64,000 bases of DNA, taken from assembly GCF_024746815.1 (NCBI RefSeq), contig NZ_CP080525.1, positions 2,046,001 to 2,110,000 of the forward strand. The letters are read 5' to 3'. Origin of the DNA: Mesorhizobium sp. AR07. Lineage in GTDB: Bacteria; Pseudomonadota; Alphaproteobacteria; Rhizobiales; Rhizobiaceae. Below, one piece after another: positions 22,304 through 32,293 of this stretch (position 1 is its first letter; every line of letters begins with the position of its first letter). The translations under genes and the position numbers were made by a program. The notes beneath the pieces were generated by a model, which searched no databases, was not told the origin of the DNA, and was given only the letters and a program-made list of their open reading frames with translations.

Positions 22304-23901
22304 CGTGCCTGACCCTTCGCATCCGGCCCGTTCGTGTCCCGCCCCCGGGTATCCCGCTTGTCGAGTGCCATCAATTCCATCAGCTTTTCCTCGTTTGCCT
22401 CGACGCCCGGCATCTCGCCGGTGATGCGTCCCCGGCGCATGGTGACGATCCGGTCCGAGACAGCCAGCACCTCGGGCAACTCGGACGAAATCATCATCAC
22501 CGCGATGCCGCGCGCCGCAAGCTGCACCAGGATCTGGTGCACTTCCGTCTTGGCGCCGACATCGACGCCGCGCGTCGGTTCGTCGACGATCAGCACCTTC
22601 GGATCGCGCGCCAGCCAGCGCGCCAGGATCACCTTCTGCTGGTTGCCGCCCGACAGGCCTTCGATCGCCTGATCGACTGAGGCCATGCGGATCGACAGCA
22701 TTTTCCTGAAGCCGGCGAGTGCGTCGCGCTCGCGCCGCTCGGCCATGAAGCCGAAGCCGTTGCTGAAGCTGCCGAGCGAGGCAACGGAGAAATTCGGCAG
22801 GATGCCCAACGCCGCAAAGATCGCCTGGTGCTTGCGGTCCTCCGGCACCAGTCCGATGCCGAGCGCGATGGCGTCCGCCGGTGACGCCGGCGCGATCGGC
22901 TTGCCGTCGAGCGTAATGGTGCCAGCGGCGATGCGGTCGGCGCCGAAGATGGCGCGCGCCAGCTCGGTGCGGCCGGAGCCGACGAGGCCGGCGACGCCGA
23001 GGATTTCGCCGGCCTTGACGTCGATGTCGACACCGTCGAGCACGATGGCATGTGGCGCTTCGGGGTCGCGCACGGTGCGCAGGCCGCGCACCGAAAGCCT
23101 GACATCGCCGGCCACCGCGCGCTGCGTCGGCCGTGCATAGAGTTCGGACGCCGCGCGGCCAACCATCTTCTCGATGATTTTCGGCAGTTCGATCGGCCCG
23201 TTCTCGCGGTCGAGATGCCCGGCCAGCCTGCCGTCGCGCAGCACCGTCATGCGGTCGCAGATGGCGGAGGCCTCCTCCAGCCGGTGGGTGACGAACATGA
23301 TGGCGACCTTGTCCTGGCGCAGCCGGTCCATGATCGACAGCAGGCGCTGCACCTCGGTCTCGGTCAGCGCCGAGGTCGGCTCGTCCATGATGATCAGCCG
23401 GCTTTTCAGCGATAGCGCCCGGGCAATCTCGACCAACTGCTGTTCGGCCACCGACAGCGCCGACACCGGCGTCATCGGATCGATCGACAGGCCGACGCGA
23501 GCGATGATGGCGCGCGAGTCTTCCTCCATGCGCCGCCAGCTGACCAGCCCGAGCGGTCCGATCGGCGCACGGCCGATAAAGATGTTCTCCGCCACCGTCA
23601 GCGTCGGGATCAGGCTGAGCTCCTGGTAGATTGTGACGATGCCGTGCCGCTTGGCATCCTGTGGGCTCGCCGGCTGATAGTCGGCGCCGTCGAAAGTGAT
23701 GCGGCCGCTCGACGGGGGCATGACGCCGGACAGTATCTTCAGCAGCGTCGACTTGCCGGCACCGTTTTCGCCCAAGAGGCCAAGGATTTCGCCAGGCCTG
23801 ATGTCGAGCGAGACATCGCTCAGCGCGGTCACGCCGGAGAAATGCTTGGTGATGCCCTCGACGGCTAGCAGGATGGGCGGTGCGGCTTCAACTAACGGCA
23901 A
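22300..23901 (-). CDS. Ribose-type sugar ABC transporter, ATPase
   Basis: 533 aa, two fused ABC domains as in RbsA. Domain 1 has Walker A GLLGENGAGKST, signature LSVAEQQ and Walker B LIIMDEPTSAL. Domain 2 has a degenerate Walker A (GVAGLVGSGRTE), LSGGNQQK and VLIVDEPTRGVD. The TTG at 23901 is chosen: GGGAG lies six bases upstream, and the frame further upstream runs through a REP element. It energises sugar import together with the permease at 21287 and the binding protein at 24137. Confidence 0.85.
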   Translation of the reverse strand: MPLVEAAPPILLAVEGITKHFSGVTALSDVSLDIRPGEILGLLGENGAGKSTLLKILSGVMPPSSGRITFDGADYQPASPQDAKRHGIVTIYQELSLIPTLTVAENIFIGRAPIGPLGLVSWRRMEEDSRAIIARVGLSIDPMTPVSALSVAEQQLVEIARALSLKSRLIIMDEPTSALTETEVQRLLSIMDRLRQDKVAIMFVTHRLEEASAICDRMTVLRDGRLAGHLDRENGPIELPKIIEKMVGRAASELYARPTQRAVAGDVRLSVRGLRTVRDPEAPHAIVLDGVDIDVKAGEILGVAGLVGSGRTELARAIFGADRIAAGTITLDGKPIAPASPADAIALGIGLVPEDRKHQAIFAALGILPNFSVASLGSFSNGFGFMAERRERDALAGFRKMLSIRMASVDQAIEGLSGGNQQKVILARWLARDPKVLIVDEPTRGVDVGAKTEVHQILVQLAARGIAVMMISSELPEVLAVSDRIVTMRRGRITGEMPGVEANEEKLMELMALDKRDTRGRDTNGPDAKGQAR

Positions 23902-23929
23902 TGGTTGCTCCCGGATTGCGGTAGGCGGG

Positions 23930-24095
23930 ACAGCGCCCCCCTCTGTCCTGCCGGACATCTCCCCCACGAGGGGGGAGATTGGCAGTTCCTTCGGCAGCGC
24001 CTCTTCTGCAAGGCCGGCGATTGGCGAAAGCCGGGGTGATAGCCAATCTCCCCCCTCGTGGGGGAGATGTCCGGCAGGACAGAGGGGGGCGCGAC
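23930..24095. repeat. Large inverted REP pair inside the sugar operon
   Basis: About 45 bases at 23938-23982 (CTCTGTCCTGCCGGACATCT, CCCCCACGAGGGGGGAGATTGG) recur perfectly inverted at 24047-24093. They enclose about 65 unique bases between the binding-protein and ATPase genes. A transcript could form a very long hairpin, which would favour the upstream cistron. Confidence 0.75.
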
Positions 24096-24136
24096 AAAGC
24101 GCGACCTCCATCCGCCATGCGCCCAGCTCTCACAGC

Positions 24137-25084
24137 CTACTTCGTCTCGCCAATCCGCTCCGCCTTGTCGAGATTGTCCTTGCCGATGACGATTGGCGTC
24201 AACAGCACCAGCTTCTCCTTCGGCTCGGTCTTGTCCTTGGCATAAGCGACCGCGATGCGCACCGCAGTGCGCGACTGCTCGCCAGGGAATTGCTCGACGG
24301 TGCCGGCAAGCTTGCCGTCGCGCACCGCGACCAGCGCTTCCGGCAGGGCGTCGAAGCCGTAGATCTTGACGTCGGTGAAGTTGCGGGCCGCACAGGCCTC
24401 CATGGCGCCGAGCGCCATGTCGTCATTGGCGCAGACGATGGCATCCGGCTTGCCGTTGGCGGCAAGGCCGGCCTCGGTCACCGACAATGCTTCGGCGCGG
24501 GCAAAGTTGGCGGTCTGCTCGAAGACGATCTGGTACTTGTCCTTCAAGGGATCGAGCACGTTGTGGACACCCTTGTTGCGGTCGATCGCCGGGCCGGCTC
24601 CGGGCTGGCCCTGCAGGTGGAAGATCTTGGCGCCATTGGGGAACGCCGCCACCATGGCTTTGGCCTCCGCCTCGCCGCCCTTGACGTTGTCGGCGCCGAC
24701 ATGGGCCAGAATGCCCGCGACGCCGTCGACGCGGCGGTCGATCGTCACCACCGGAACGCCGGCCTTGACCGCTTCCTCGATGGCCGGCGCCAGCGCGTTG
24801 ACGTCAAGCGGCGAGATGACGATGGCGTTGACCTTCTGCACCAGCGCCGCCTCGATGTCGGCGGTTTGCTTGGTGGCCGAGTTCTGGCCGTCGCTCTCGG
24901 TCAAATTGACGCCTTGCGTGGCGGCCTCGGCCTTGATCTCGTTCAGCATGTGCACGAAGAACGGAAAGCCGAGATTGGGCACCGAGCCGAGGATGGTGAG
25001 CTTGCCTTCGGCAAACACCGAGGGTGCGGCAAGCATCATGGCGCCAAACGCCGCGGACGACAGCAGGACTTCACGTCTGTTCAT
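24137..25084 (-). CDS. Ribose-type sugar ABC transporter, binding protein
   Basis: 315 aa. Signal peptide 1-25 (RREVLLSSAAFGAMMLAA). The mature part is a periplasmic-binding protein type 1: LNEIKAEAATQGVNL, AIVISPLDVNALAPAI, VPVVTIDRRVDG, AIVCANDDMALGAMEA. This fits RbsB/xylose/allose-type receptors. GAGGAGGATCCT precedes the ATG at 25084. It is the first gene of the operon and is separated from the ATPase by a long inverted repeat. Confidence 0.9.
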   Translation of the reverse strand: MNRREVLLSSAAFGAMMLAAPSVFAEGKLTILGSVPNLGFPFFVHMLNEIKAEAATQGVNLTESDGQNSATKQTADIEAALVQKVNAIVISPLDVNALAPAIEEAVKAGVPVVTIDRRVDGVAGILAHVGADNVKGGEAEAKAMVAAFPNGAKIFHLQGQPGAGPAIDRNKGVHNVLDPLKDKYQIVFEQTANFARAEALSVTEAGLAANGKPDAIVCANDDMALGAMEACAARNFTDVKIYGFDALPEALVAVRDGKLAGTVEQFPGEQSRTAVRIAVAYAKDKTEPKEKLVLLTPIVIGKDNLDKAERIGETK

Positions 25085-25397
25085 AGGATCCTCCTCCACA
25101 GGGACGCATCATCCCCAAGGCCGGGATCGGTCTTGGGAAGGGATCATGCGCCGGTTCAAAGTGTTGGAGCATCCTCCGTGCGCCCGAAAAGCGCGTGCCG
25201 CTCCAGCTGATCACCGTTGTTGAAAAGTGCCTCCCACCGGCATCAGCGCGGGGATGCTAACCCAGGGTCAACCATTTGTGCAACATCGATATAACAGCGC
25301 TGGCGGGCAAATTATCGGAATTGTCTGAATTTTGGATTTTCTGGTTTGGGCGCCGCCTTGCCGGAGGCCGCAACCCGAAGGTCGAGCCCGCACCGGG
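25085..25397. other. Intergenic region upstream of the sugar operon
   Basis: No gene. It holds a hairpin (CCCAAG / CTTGGG, 25115-25138) close to the binding-protein start, and an AT-richer segment at about 25265-25345 that probably contains the operon promoter. Confidence 0.4.
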
Positions 25398-27318
25398 TCA
25401 CTGCCGGCGCCGTGCGCCGGCCGAGTGATGCTCGCTGAGATGCGGACGCCAGCCGTGGACCCGGTCCCGCCCCGCGACCTTGGCGCCATAGAGAGCCTCG
25501 TCGGCACGCCTGAGCAGATCGGCGACCTCGATCGACGAGCTGCCCGGATCGAAGGTTCCCACCCCGATGCTGACGGTGACAATGCCCTTCTCGCTGCCGG
25601 CGTGCGCGAGCTTGATGTCGCGCACCCCGGTTCTGAGATTTTCGGCGATCACGAATGCGCCTCGCGCATCGGTTTCAGGCAGGATGAGGGCGAACTCTTC
25701 TCCCCCATAGCGGGCTGCCGCGTCGGCCGGCCGCCGGGCCGCGGCTTTGATGCAGCCGCTGACGGCGCGCAGGCATTCGTCTCCGGCGGGATGGCCGTAA
25801 TGGTCGTTGAACCGCTTGAACCAGTCGACGTCGATGATAAGCAGACTGAGCGGTGTCGTGTTGCGCTTGCCGCGGGCAAATTCGCATGCCAGCGCTTCGT
25901 CGAAGGCCCTGCGCGTCAACAGCTCCGTCAGGCCGTCGCGGCTCGCCAGCAGGTGCAGCTTCTCGTTGGCCGCCAGCAACTCTGCCTCGACATGCTTGGC
26001 ATCGGTAATGTCGGAATAGACGCTGAGGCTGCCGCCATCGCCGGTCGGCCTCGTCCTGACATCAAGCCAGCGCCCGTCGGCAAGCCAGACCTCCTGGCGG
26101 TTGCTGGAAAGCTTCCGCGACGCCACGATGGCGCCGATCCAGTCCTCGACCCCGTCTGGCGGCACAATCTGTTCGCCGCGCGCGGCCGAGACGCGCAGGA
26201 TATCGCGATAGTCGGCGCCGGGTACCCGGATGTCGGCCGTCTGGGGAAACATGGCAATGTATTGGGCGTTGCTGAGCACCAGCTTGCCGTCCCGGTCGAA
26301 CATCACGAGGCCGTCTGCCATGTGCGTCAGCGCGTCCGCCAGCCTGACCCGGCTTTCCGCCAGTTCGTCCTCCAACTGCCTGCGCGTGGTGATGTCGCGA
26401 TTGTGCGTGATCAGCCCGACGATGGTTCCGGTCTGATCCCGAAGGGGTGCTTTCAATGTCGACAGCCAGCCGTTGGTCCCGTCTTCATGATGAAGGCGCT
26501 GTTCGATGGTGGATGGCACGCCGGCCGCGAGAATGGCGAGCTCGTCCTCGCGGAATTCTCGGGCCGTTTCCTGCGAGTAGAAATCGAAATCGGTCTTGCC
26601 GATCAGCGCCTTGGCATCCGTTGCGTGCATCAGTGCCGCGGTTGCCGGATTCGCGGCGATAAACCGGCCATCCAGATCCTTGACATTGAGGCAATCGGGC
26701 AGCGCCTCGACCACCGCCTTGTAGATGCGCCGCGATTGCAGCGCCTCTATGCGGCGACGTTCCTGGTAGAGCGCAAGTCCCGACAGCATGATCGAGACGA
26801 AGATCAGCAGCGGAGTTGGCAGCGCCAGTTGCGGCAGCACCGCCTGCATGACCTCCCGTGGCAAGGCGAGCAGGCCGAGCAGCGAGCCGGCGGCGGCCGT
26901 CCGCGGCCAGGATCAGGACGTCGACACGGCCAGGCGCGCGGCCTCTGAGCGCGAGATGGCCGGCAATACCGATCAAAGTCGCGATCGCGATCCCGATGGC
27001 GCCGGCGAACACGCCGATACCGCCTTCATGGAAGCGGAAAGCAACCGCAAGCAGCCCGGCGATGACGCAAGCGACTGGGCCGCCGAAGAAGCCTGCCAGT
27101 GCGATCATCGTGCCGCGCAGATCGACGAAGACGCCCGGCTGCAACTGCATCGGCGTCAGCATAAGGATGACGGCGCCCACGCCCATCAGCAGGCCGAAGG
27201 CCGTCGCTCTCGTCAACGCCGCCTTGCGGTCCAGCCACACATGGGTGTGGATCCAGACCGAGACGAACATCGCCACAACGGCGAGATTGGCCAACAATTC
27301 GGACCAGGGCGAACCCAT
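25398..27318 (-). pseudogene. Frameshifted membrane PAS-GGDEF diguanylate cyclase
   Basis: The reading order is a 5-6 segment membrane sensor (LLMGVGAVILMLTP, FGGPVACVIAGLLAVAFRFH, like the 5TM-5TMR_LYT type), two PAS domains (PDCLNVKDLDGRFIAANPAT, MFDRDGKLVLSNAQ) and a C-terminal GGDEF domain with RYGGEEFALILPE, the active-site motif for making cyclic di-GMP. An extra G near 26901 shifts the frame. Removing it joins LILAA to TAAAGSLLGLLALP seamlessly. The frame from 26864 still encodes the PAS and GGDEF domains. Either a real inactivation or a sequencing error. Confidence 0.8.
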
Positions 27319-27484
27319 GCTTTATGCGTCCATTGGTGCGTCGGCCATTCGCGACGCGGCCCTTTTGGATACGCCGCGCAAGAAAACAAAGCGTTACGGA
27401 CCGGGTTCGGATTGTCGCGATATGCGAGCAAGGGTTGCATTGCCAAGGTGATAGCCTGTTTCACCCCACCGCTCGCCGGTGGAA

Positions 27485-28318
27485 CTACTCGTCGATCGCC
27501 AGTGAGCTTGAAAGCGCCCGGTAGGCTTCGATCTGCTGTTGCAATATCGCAATCTTCTGTTCAGCCGTGGCGATGGCATCAGCGCCGGCCAGGAAGCGCC
27601 GAGGAAGCTCGGCCTCTTTGTCCAGCGCGATCAGTGCTTGTGCCAGCTTTGCCGGGTCGCCACCCTGTGTTCCGTTCGCACCGGTCCAGAAGGCCTCCTG
27701 CTGCGCACGACGCCGACTGTAATCCTCGACGGCGAGGTCGGCATATTGGGTCGATTCCTCGGTGAGAAGTTCTGTGCGGAAAAAGCCCGGATTGACGATC
27801 ATGGTCTCGATACCGAACGGAGAGACCTCGATCTGCAGCGCTTCCATCCAGCCGTCGAGACCGAACTTGGACGCCGAATAGGCAGTGCAAAATTCGTACC
27901 CCACGAGGCCCGCGGTCGACGAGATTGAGATGACTTTGCCTGATCCCTGCTTGCGCATCACCGGCAGAAACGCTCGAGTGACATTCATGGGGCCGACAAG
28001 GCTCGTGGCCAGTTGCAGATCCATTTGCCGAGGCGACAGCTCTTCAAAAAAGCCGGCGTAGAAGCTGGCCGCGTTGTTGACCAGGACGTCGATGCGGCCA
28101 AAGCGCTCGATAGTGGCCTTTGCCGCCGTTTCGGCGTCGACGGCGCTCGTAACGTCCAGTTTGACGACTAGCAGCTTGTCGGATTGGCCGACAGCCCTGG
28201 CCACCTTGTCCGTATCGCGGCCAGTGGCGACGACTTGATGGCCAGCGGCCAGGGCAGCCCTGGCAATGTGCAGGCCCATGCCTCGCCCGGCACCCGTAAT
28301 GACCCAAACCTTGTTCAT
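27485..28318 (-). CDS. SDR family oxidoreductase
   Basis: 277 aa, classical short-chain dehydrogenase: TGAGRGMG cofactor loop, LDVTSAVD, NNA at about residue 87, catalytic SSTAG and YSASK. The long C-terminal part resembles SDRs that act on ketones or aldehydes with NADP(H) (an Arg follows at GRDTD). It is divergent from the LysR gene at 28416 across 97 bases, so it is the probable target of that regulator. The substrate is unknown. Confidence 0.85.
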   Translation of the reverse strand: MNKVWVITGAGRGMGLHIARAALAAGHQVVATGRDTDKVARAVGQSDKLLVVKLDVTSAVDAETAAKATIERFGRIDVLVNNAASFYAGFFEELSPRQMDLQLATSLVGPMNVTRAFLPVMRKQGSGKVISISSTAGLVGYEFCTAYSASKFGLDGWMEALQIEVSPFGIETMIVNPGFFRTELLTEESTQYADLAVEDYSRRRAQQEAFWTGANGTQGGDPAKLAQALIALDKEAELPRRFLAGADAIATAEQKIAILQQQIEAYRALSSSLAIDE

Positions 28319-28415
28319 ATCTCAAAATCCCTTCGTTGCTCGGGCATAGGTAGCCCCTCCTAACAAACAGGATTAGCTGGTATTATCGGCATGGACTTAG
28401 AAATGGGATTGATAA

Positions 28416-29318
28416 ATGCGCCGGGAGAACGTGAACGACCTTCTGGCCTTTATCGCGGTCGCCCGTGAGCGGAGCTTCACCAGGGCAGCCGCCAAGCTCG
28501 GCGTATCGCAATCGGCATTGAGCTATACAATCCGTACCCTGGAGGAGCGGCTTGGACTTCGGGTTCTGACCCGTACGACGCGGAGTGTCTCCTTGACGGA
28601 GGCCGGCGAGAGGCTTCTGCGCAGTATCGGACCAAGGTTCGATGAGATCGAACGCGAAATCTCGGCATTGGGAGAGATGCGCGACAAACCGGCCGGCACA
28701 GTCAGGATCAATTCCGTTGAGCACGCCGCTGAAACACTTCTCTGGCCGGCCGTGGCGCGGCTGCTGTCTCAATACCCGGAGGTGAACGTCGAGATCATTT
28801 CAGAATATGGCCTTACCGACATCGTGGCGGAGCGCTACGACGCCGGCGTGCGACTTGGCGAGCAGGTGGACAAGGACATGATCGCGATGCGCATCGGTCC
28901 TGATTTCCAACAGGCGGTGGTCGGGGCACCGGCTTACTTTGAAGGCCGGACGCTCCCGAGCACGCCGCAGGAACTCACAGAGCACCAATGCATCAACCTA
29001 CGCCTGCCGACCCTTGGCGGCTTCTATATCTGGGAGTTTCGCAAAGACGGCCGCGAGCTGAAAGCCCGTGTCCAAGGTCGCGCCGTATTCAACTCCATAA
29101 GCCTGATGCGACAAGCAGCGCTGGATGGATTGGGACTTGCCTACCTGCCATTAAACGTGGTGGCGCCGTGTATCGCCAGCGGTCGGCTGCTGCGCGTACT
29201 GGACGACTGGTGCACGCCACGTCCGGGGTATCACCTCTACTATCCGAGCCGTCGCCAGCCTTCACCTGCCTTTGCCCTCGTTCTCGAGGCACTTCGCTAC
29301 CATTCCCCGGCCCGATAG
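28416..29318 (+). CDS. LysR family regulator
   Basis: 300 aa. N-terminal winged helix-turn-helix (FIAVARERSFTRAAAKLGVS, QSALSYTIRTLEERLGLRVL), then the effector-binding domain (DIVAERYDAGVRLGEQ). Very similar to the LysR at 55565, including YHLYYPSRRQ near the end. Divergent from an SDR gene, as typical for LysR control. The shared intergenic region (28319-28415) should hold its binding site. Confidence 0.9.
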   Translation: MRRENVNDLLAFIAVARERSFTRAAAKLGVSQSALSYTIRTLEERLGLRVLTRTTRSVSLTEAGERLLRSIGPRFDEIEREISALGEMRDKPAGTVRINSVEHAAETLLWPAVARLLSQYPEVNVEIISEYGLTDIVAERYDAGVRLGEQVDKDMIAMRIGPDFQQAVVGAPAYFEGRTLPSTPQELTEHQCINLRLPTLGGFYIWEFRKDGRELKARVQGRAVFNSISLMRQAALDGLGLAYLPLNVVAPCIASGRLLRVLDDWCTPRPGYHLYYPSRRQPSPAFALVLEALRYHSPAR

Positions 29319-29409
29319 CTATTTTGAGCTGATGCATGTCCGGTTTTGGGAAAACGACACGCACAAACAAAGACCTGAACCTTCGAAGCCTGTGACCTGG
29401 AGGAACTGC

Positions 29410-30108
29410 ATGAAGCCGCAAATCATCTGCCATATGCTCGCGTCACTTGATGGCAGCCTTCATCCGAGCCGCTTCACCACCAGTCCCGATGGCAGCCAGG
29501 CCGAGTGGTCAAGCCTCTATGAACAGATCCACGGGGATTTCGCGGGTGACGCCTGGATGGTTGGCCGTGTCACCATGGCCGAGATGAGCAAGGCCGGCGC
29601 CCACCCGCCGGCGCATGCCGGCAAGGTCGACCGGCCCTATCATTTCGCGCAAAGCCGTGCGGGCAGCTATGCCGTGGCGCTCGATGCCTCGGGCAAGGTG
29701 CACTTTTCGCGATCTGAAATAGGCGGCGATCATGTCGTGATGCTGCTTGGGCAAGACGTGACGGACAGCCATCTGGCCGAGCTCGCGTCTGACGGCGTGT
29801 CCTACATCGTCGCGGAAACGGCGGACATCGATCTCGCCCACATGCTCGAGGTTCTCGGGCGCGAACTGGGTATCCGCCGGCTGCTGCTCGAGGGCGGTGC
29901 CGGCATCAATGGCTCCTTTTTCGCGGCCGGCCTCGTCGATGAATTGAGCCTGCTCGTTGCACCCGCGATCGATGGGCGGGCAGCAAACCAGGGCTTTGTC
30001 GAGTTCGGCGAAAGCGGCTTGGCGGACAAGGTGCAGTTGTCTCTGAAGAGTTGCGAAGCCCTCGCGCACGGGCTTGTCCATTTGCGCTACACGGTCACCA
30101 GCCGTTGA
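29410..30108 (+). CDS. RibD C-terminal / dihydrofolate-reductase-like protein
   Basis: 232 aa. HMLASLDGSLHPSRF at the start, GDAWMVGRVTMAEM, and a later LLLEGGAGINGSFFAAGLVD match the RibD C-terminal reductase fold, which uses NADPH. Stand-alone members are usually of unknown substrate, not the riboflavin enzyme. GGAGGAACTGC precedes the ATG. An upstream in-frame extension overlaps the LysR gene and is rejected. Confidence 0.8.
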   Translation: MKPQIICHMLASLDGSLHPSRFTTSPDGSQAEWSSLYEQIHGDFAGDAWMVGRVTMAEMSKAGAHPPAHAGKVDRPYHFAQSRAGSYAVALDASGKVHFSRSEIGGDHVVMLLGQDVTDSHLAELASDGVSYIVAETADIDLAHMLEVLGRELGIRRLLLEGGAGINGSFFAAGLVDELSLLVAPAIDGRAANQGFVEFGESGLADKVQLSLKSCEALAHGLVHLRYTVTSR

Positions 30109-30195
30109 GGGCAAGATTCATGGAAAATGGCCGGCAACCCGGCCATCTCGGATTGCCGGCCATGCCGTCCGCCTCGGCATCGATACTTCGGTGCA

Positions 30196-31086
30196 TCAAT
30201 CGGCGTAGCGCATGGCGCCAAGGTCGGCGATCAGCGTTGGGCCGACCGGATGCCAGCCGAGCTGTGCCTGGGTCAGCGCGCTGGAGGCCGGGAGATCCAT
30301 GGGAGCGAACATCGCCATCCAGCCGAAATGCTCCGCCGCCTTTTCCGGCGGAATGGAAACGACAGGCACTTTCAGGCCCCGGCCGATCGCCTCGGCGATC
30401 TCGCGCACCTCGACCCCTTCTTCGCCGACCGCGTGATAGCGTTCGCCCGGCTCCTGCTTTTCCACCACGAGCCGGTAGAGGCGCGCCACGTCCAGCAGAT
30501 GGCCTGCCGGAAAGCGATTGCGGCCCTCACCGACATAGGCCGAGACGCCTTTCTGACGCGCGATTTCGATGAGCGGCGAGACGAGGCCCTGCTTGACCGG
30601 GTTATGAACCTGCGGCAGCCGCACCACCGACACGTTCACGCCGGCCTCCAGCAGGGCATTGCCGGCCAGTTCGGACGCGATCCGCGGATTGGGATGGCTG
30701 GTGTTGAAAACGTCCTCGGTCGCGGGTTGGCCGTGTCCGGGGCTGCCCATGCCGGTCCCGGACGTGATCACCAGCGGCCGATCGGATCCGGCCAGCACCG
30801 AGCCCAGCGCGGCGATGACGCGCCTGTCCTTTTCGCAATTCTCGGCAAATCGCGAAAAATCGTGGTCGAACGCCGTGTGGATGACGCCGTCCGCCTTCGC
30901 CGCGCCGCTACGCAAGCTCTCGGGATCTTCGAGGGTTCCCCGATGGACCTCGGCGCCTGCCGCAGCCAGTGCCTCGGCCCCGGCGTCGGAGCGGGTCACG
31001 CCGACCACCTGATGGCCCGCTTTTACGAGTTCGGGAACGAGGGCCGAACCGATGAAGCCGGTCGCGCCGGTGAGAAAGATACGCAT
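30196..31086 (-). CDS. Atypical SDR / NAD-dependent epimerase-like protein
   Basis: 296 aa. TGATGFIGSALV is the dinucleotide-binding loop of extended SDRs. VIHTAF and VVRLPQVHNP follow the epimerase fold, but the YxxxK active-site pair is not evident (region ITSGTGMGSPGHG), so it may be a NmrA-like redox sensor or a modified reductase. Divergent from the MmyB-like regulator at 31167, its likely controller. Confidence 0.75.
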   Translation of the reverse strand: MRIFLTGATGFIGSALVPELVKAGHQVVGVTRSDAGAEALAAAGAEVHRGTLEDPESLRSGAAKADGVIHTAFDHDFSRFAENCEKDRRVIAALGSVLAGSDRPLVITSGTGMGSPGHGQPATEDVFNTSHPNPRIASELAGNALLEAGVNVSVVRLPQVHNPVKQGLVSPLIEIARQKGVSAYVGEGRNRFPAGHLLDVARLYRLVVEKQEPGERYHAVGEEGVEVREIAEAIGRGLKVPVVSIPPEKAAEHFGWMAMFAPMDLPASSALTQAQLGWHPVGPTLIADLGAMRYAD

Positions 31087-31166
31087 GGCAAAATCTCCTG
31101 CATGATTGCCAGCGCACTATCGGATGATCTATTATTCCATTAAAGTAGTGATCCTATCCTATTATA

Positions 31167-32015
31167 ATGGCTAACAGGATGCCCATCAATTCCGCCAGTT
31201 CGCTCGGAGCGTTCCTGAAAGACCGGCGCACCCGGCTCGATCCGGCCTCTTTCGGGTTCTCGGGGCGCAGACGGACGCCTGGATTGCGCAGGGAAGAGGT
31301 TGCCCAGCGCGCCAATATAAGCCCGACCTGGTACACATGGCTGGAACAGGGTCGTGGCGGTGCTCCGTCGGCCGATGTCCTGAACCGGATCGCCAAGGGG
31401 CTGCTGCTGACCGAGCCGGAGCGCGAGCATTTTTTCATGCTCGGGCTGGGGCGCCCGCCCGAAGTCCGCTACAAAAGCGTCGAGGGCGTCAATCCACGGC
31501 TGCAGCGCCTGCTCGACACGCTCGATGCAAGCCCTGCCTTGATCAAGACGGCCACCTGGGACGTCGTTGCCTGGAACCGTGCCGCCGAAGTCGTGCTGAC
31601 CGACTACAGCGCCCTGCCCGCAGGCCAGCGCAACATCCTGCGCTTCATTTTCCGCAGTCCCGCCCTCCGCGAAAAACAGCACGATTGGCAAGGCCTTGCC
31701 CGTTTCGTGGTGGGGGCGTTCCGGGCCGATGCGGCACGCGCCGGCGCGGTCTCCGAGGTCGGCGAACTCGTGGACGAACTTTGCAGCGTCAGTCCCGAGT
31801 TTGACGCCCTGTGGCGGGAAAACGACGTGCTTGGCCACGGTGACGGAACAAAGCGCCTGAAGCACCCTGAACTCGGTGATATCGAGCTGGAATACTCGGC
31901 GTTTGCGGTCGACGGCCGGCCGGATTTAAGCATGATCGTCTACAACCCGGTCGACAGCACGGTGGCGGACCGCATCCGCGCCCTGGCCCGCCGACCCAAG
32001 GACAAAAGCCGTTGA
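31167..32015 (+). CDS. XRE regulator with MmyB-like ligand domain
   Basis: 282 aa. RTPGLRREEVAQRANISPTW, then YTWLEQGRG is the helix-turn-helix typical of the MmyB-like group. The C-terminal 170 residues (LDTLDASPALIKTATWDVVA, WNRAAEVVLTDY) are the MmyB-like ligand-binding domain, which can hold a fatty-acid-like ligand. The AT-rich divergent promoter (31087-31166) has two similar blocks, GATCTATTATTCC and TATCCTATTATAA, which may be operators. Start at 31167 or 31179. Confidence 0.85.
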   Translation: MANRMPINSASSLGAFLKDRRTRLDPASFGFSGRRRTPGLRREEVAQRANISPTWYTWLEQGRGGAPSADVLNRIAKGLLLTEPEREHFFMLGLGRPPEVRYKSVEGVNPRLQRLLDTLDASPALIKTATWDVVAWNRAAEVVLTDYSALPAGQRNILRFIFRSPALREKQHDWQGLARFVVGAFRADAARAGAVSEVGELVDELCSVSPEFDALWRENDVLGHGDGTKRLKHPELGDIELEYSAFAVDGRPDLSMIVYNPVDSTVADRIRALARRPKDKSR

Positions 32016-32029
32016 ATGAGCACCCGCTG

Positions 32030-32293
32030 CGATGACCCTGCTGACATTTGTGGCGACAGCGACCGCTTTCCCGACGCAACGCGTGGATGGTGCCGTGGTT
32101 CTCGAACGGCAGCCCATGCAACAGTCCGCGTATCACGATCGCGCCGCCGACCCCGCTCCTGCAGGCTGACGGTCAGTTCCTCGTCGGACATCCATTGCGG
32201 AATCATTTTAGGCGTCGTCAGCACCTGCCAGACTTTTGCCGGCGCGGCAGCGATGACGACAGTCTTGGTGATCGGCGCGAGCGACGTATTCAT
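32030..32293 (-). pseudogene. SRPBCC (AHSA1-like) gene fragment
   Basis: The first 43 residues (ITKTVVIAAAPAKVWQVLTT, PKMIPQWMSDEELTV) are a normal start of an AHSA1-type SRPBCC protein. The sequence then shifts frame, and VIRGLLHGLPFENHGTIHAL continues in another frame before the homology ends near 32040. The ATG overlaps the IclR stop (ATGA). It is a frameshifted and truncated third gene of this operon. Confidence 0.6.

Noticed and set aside
24040..24111. ATPase start at 24111 giving a 603-aa protein
   Set aside because: The extra N-terminus is a translated REP element without family similarity; the TTG at 23901 has a proper ribosome site.
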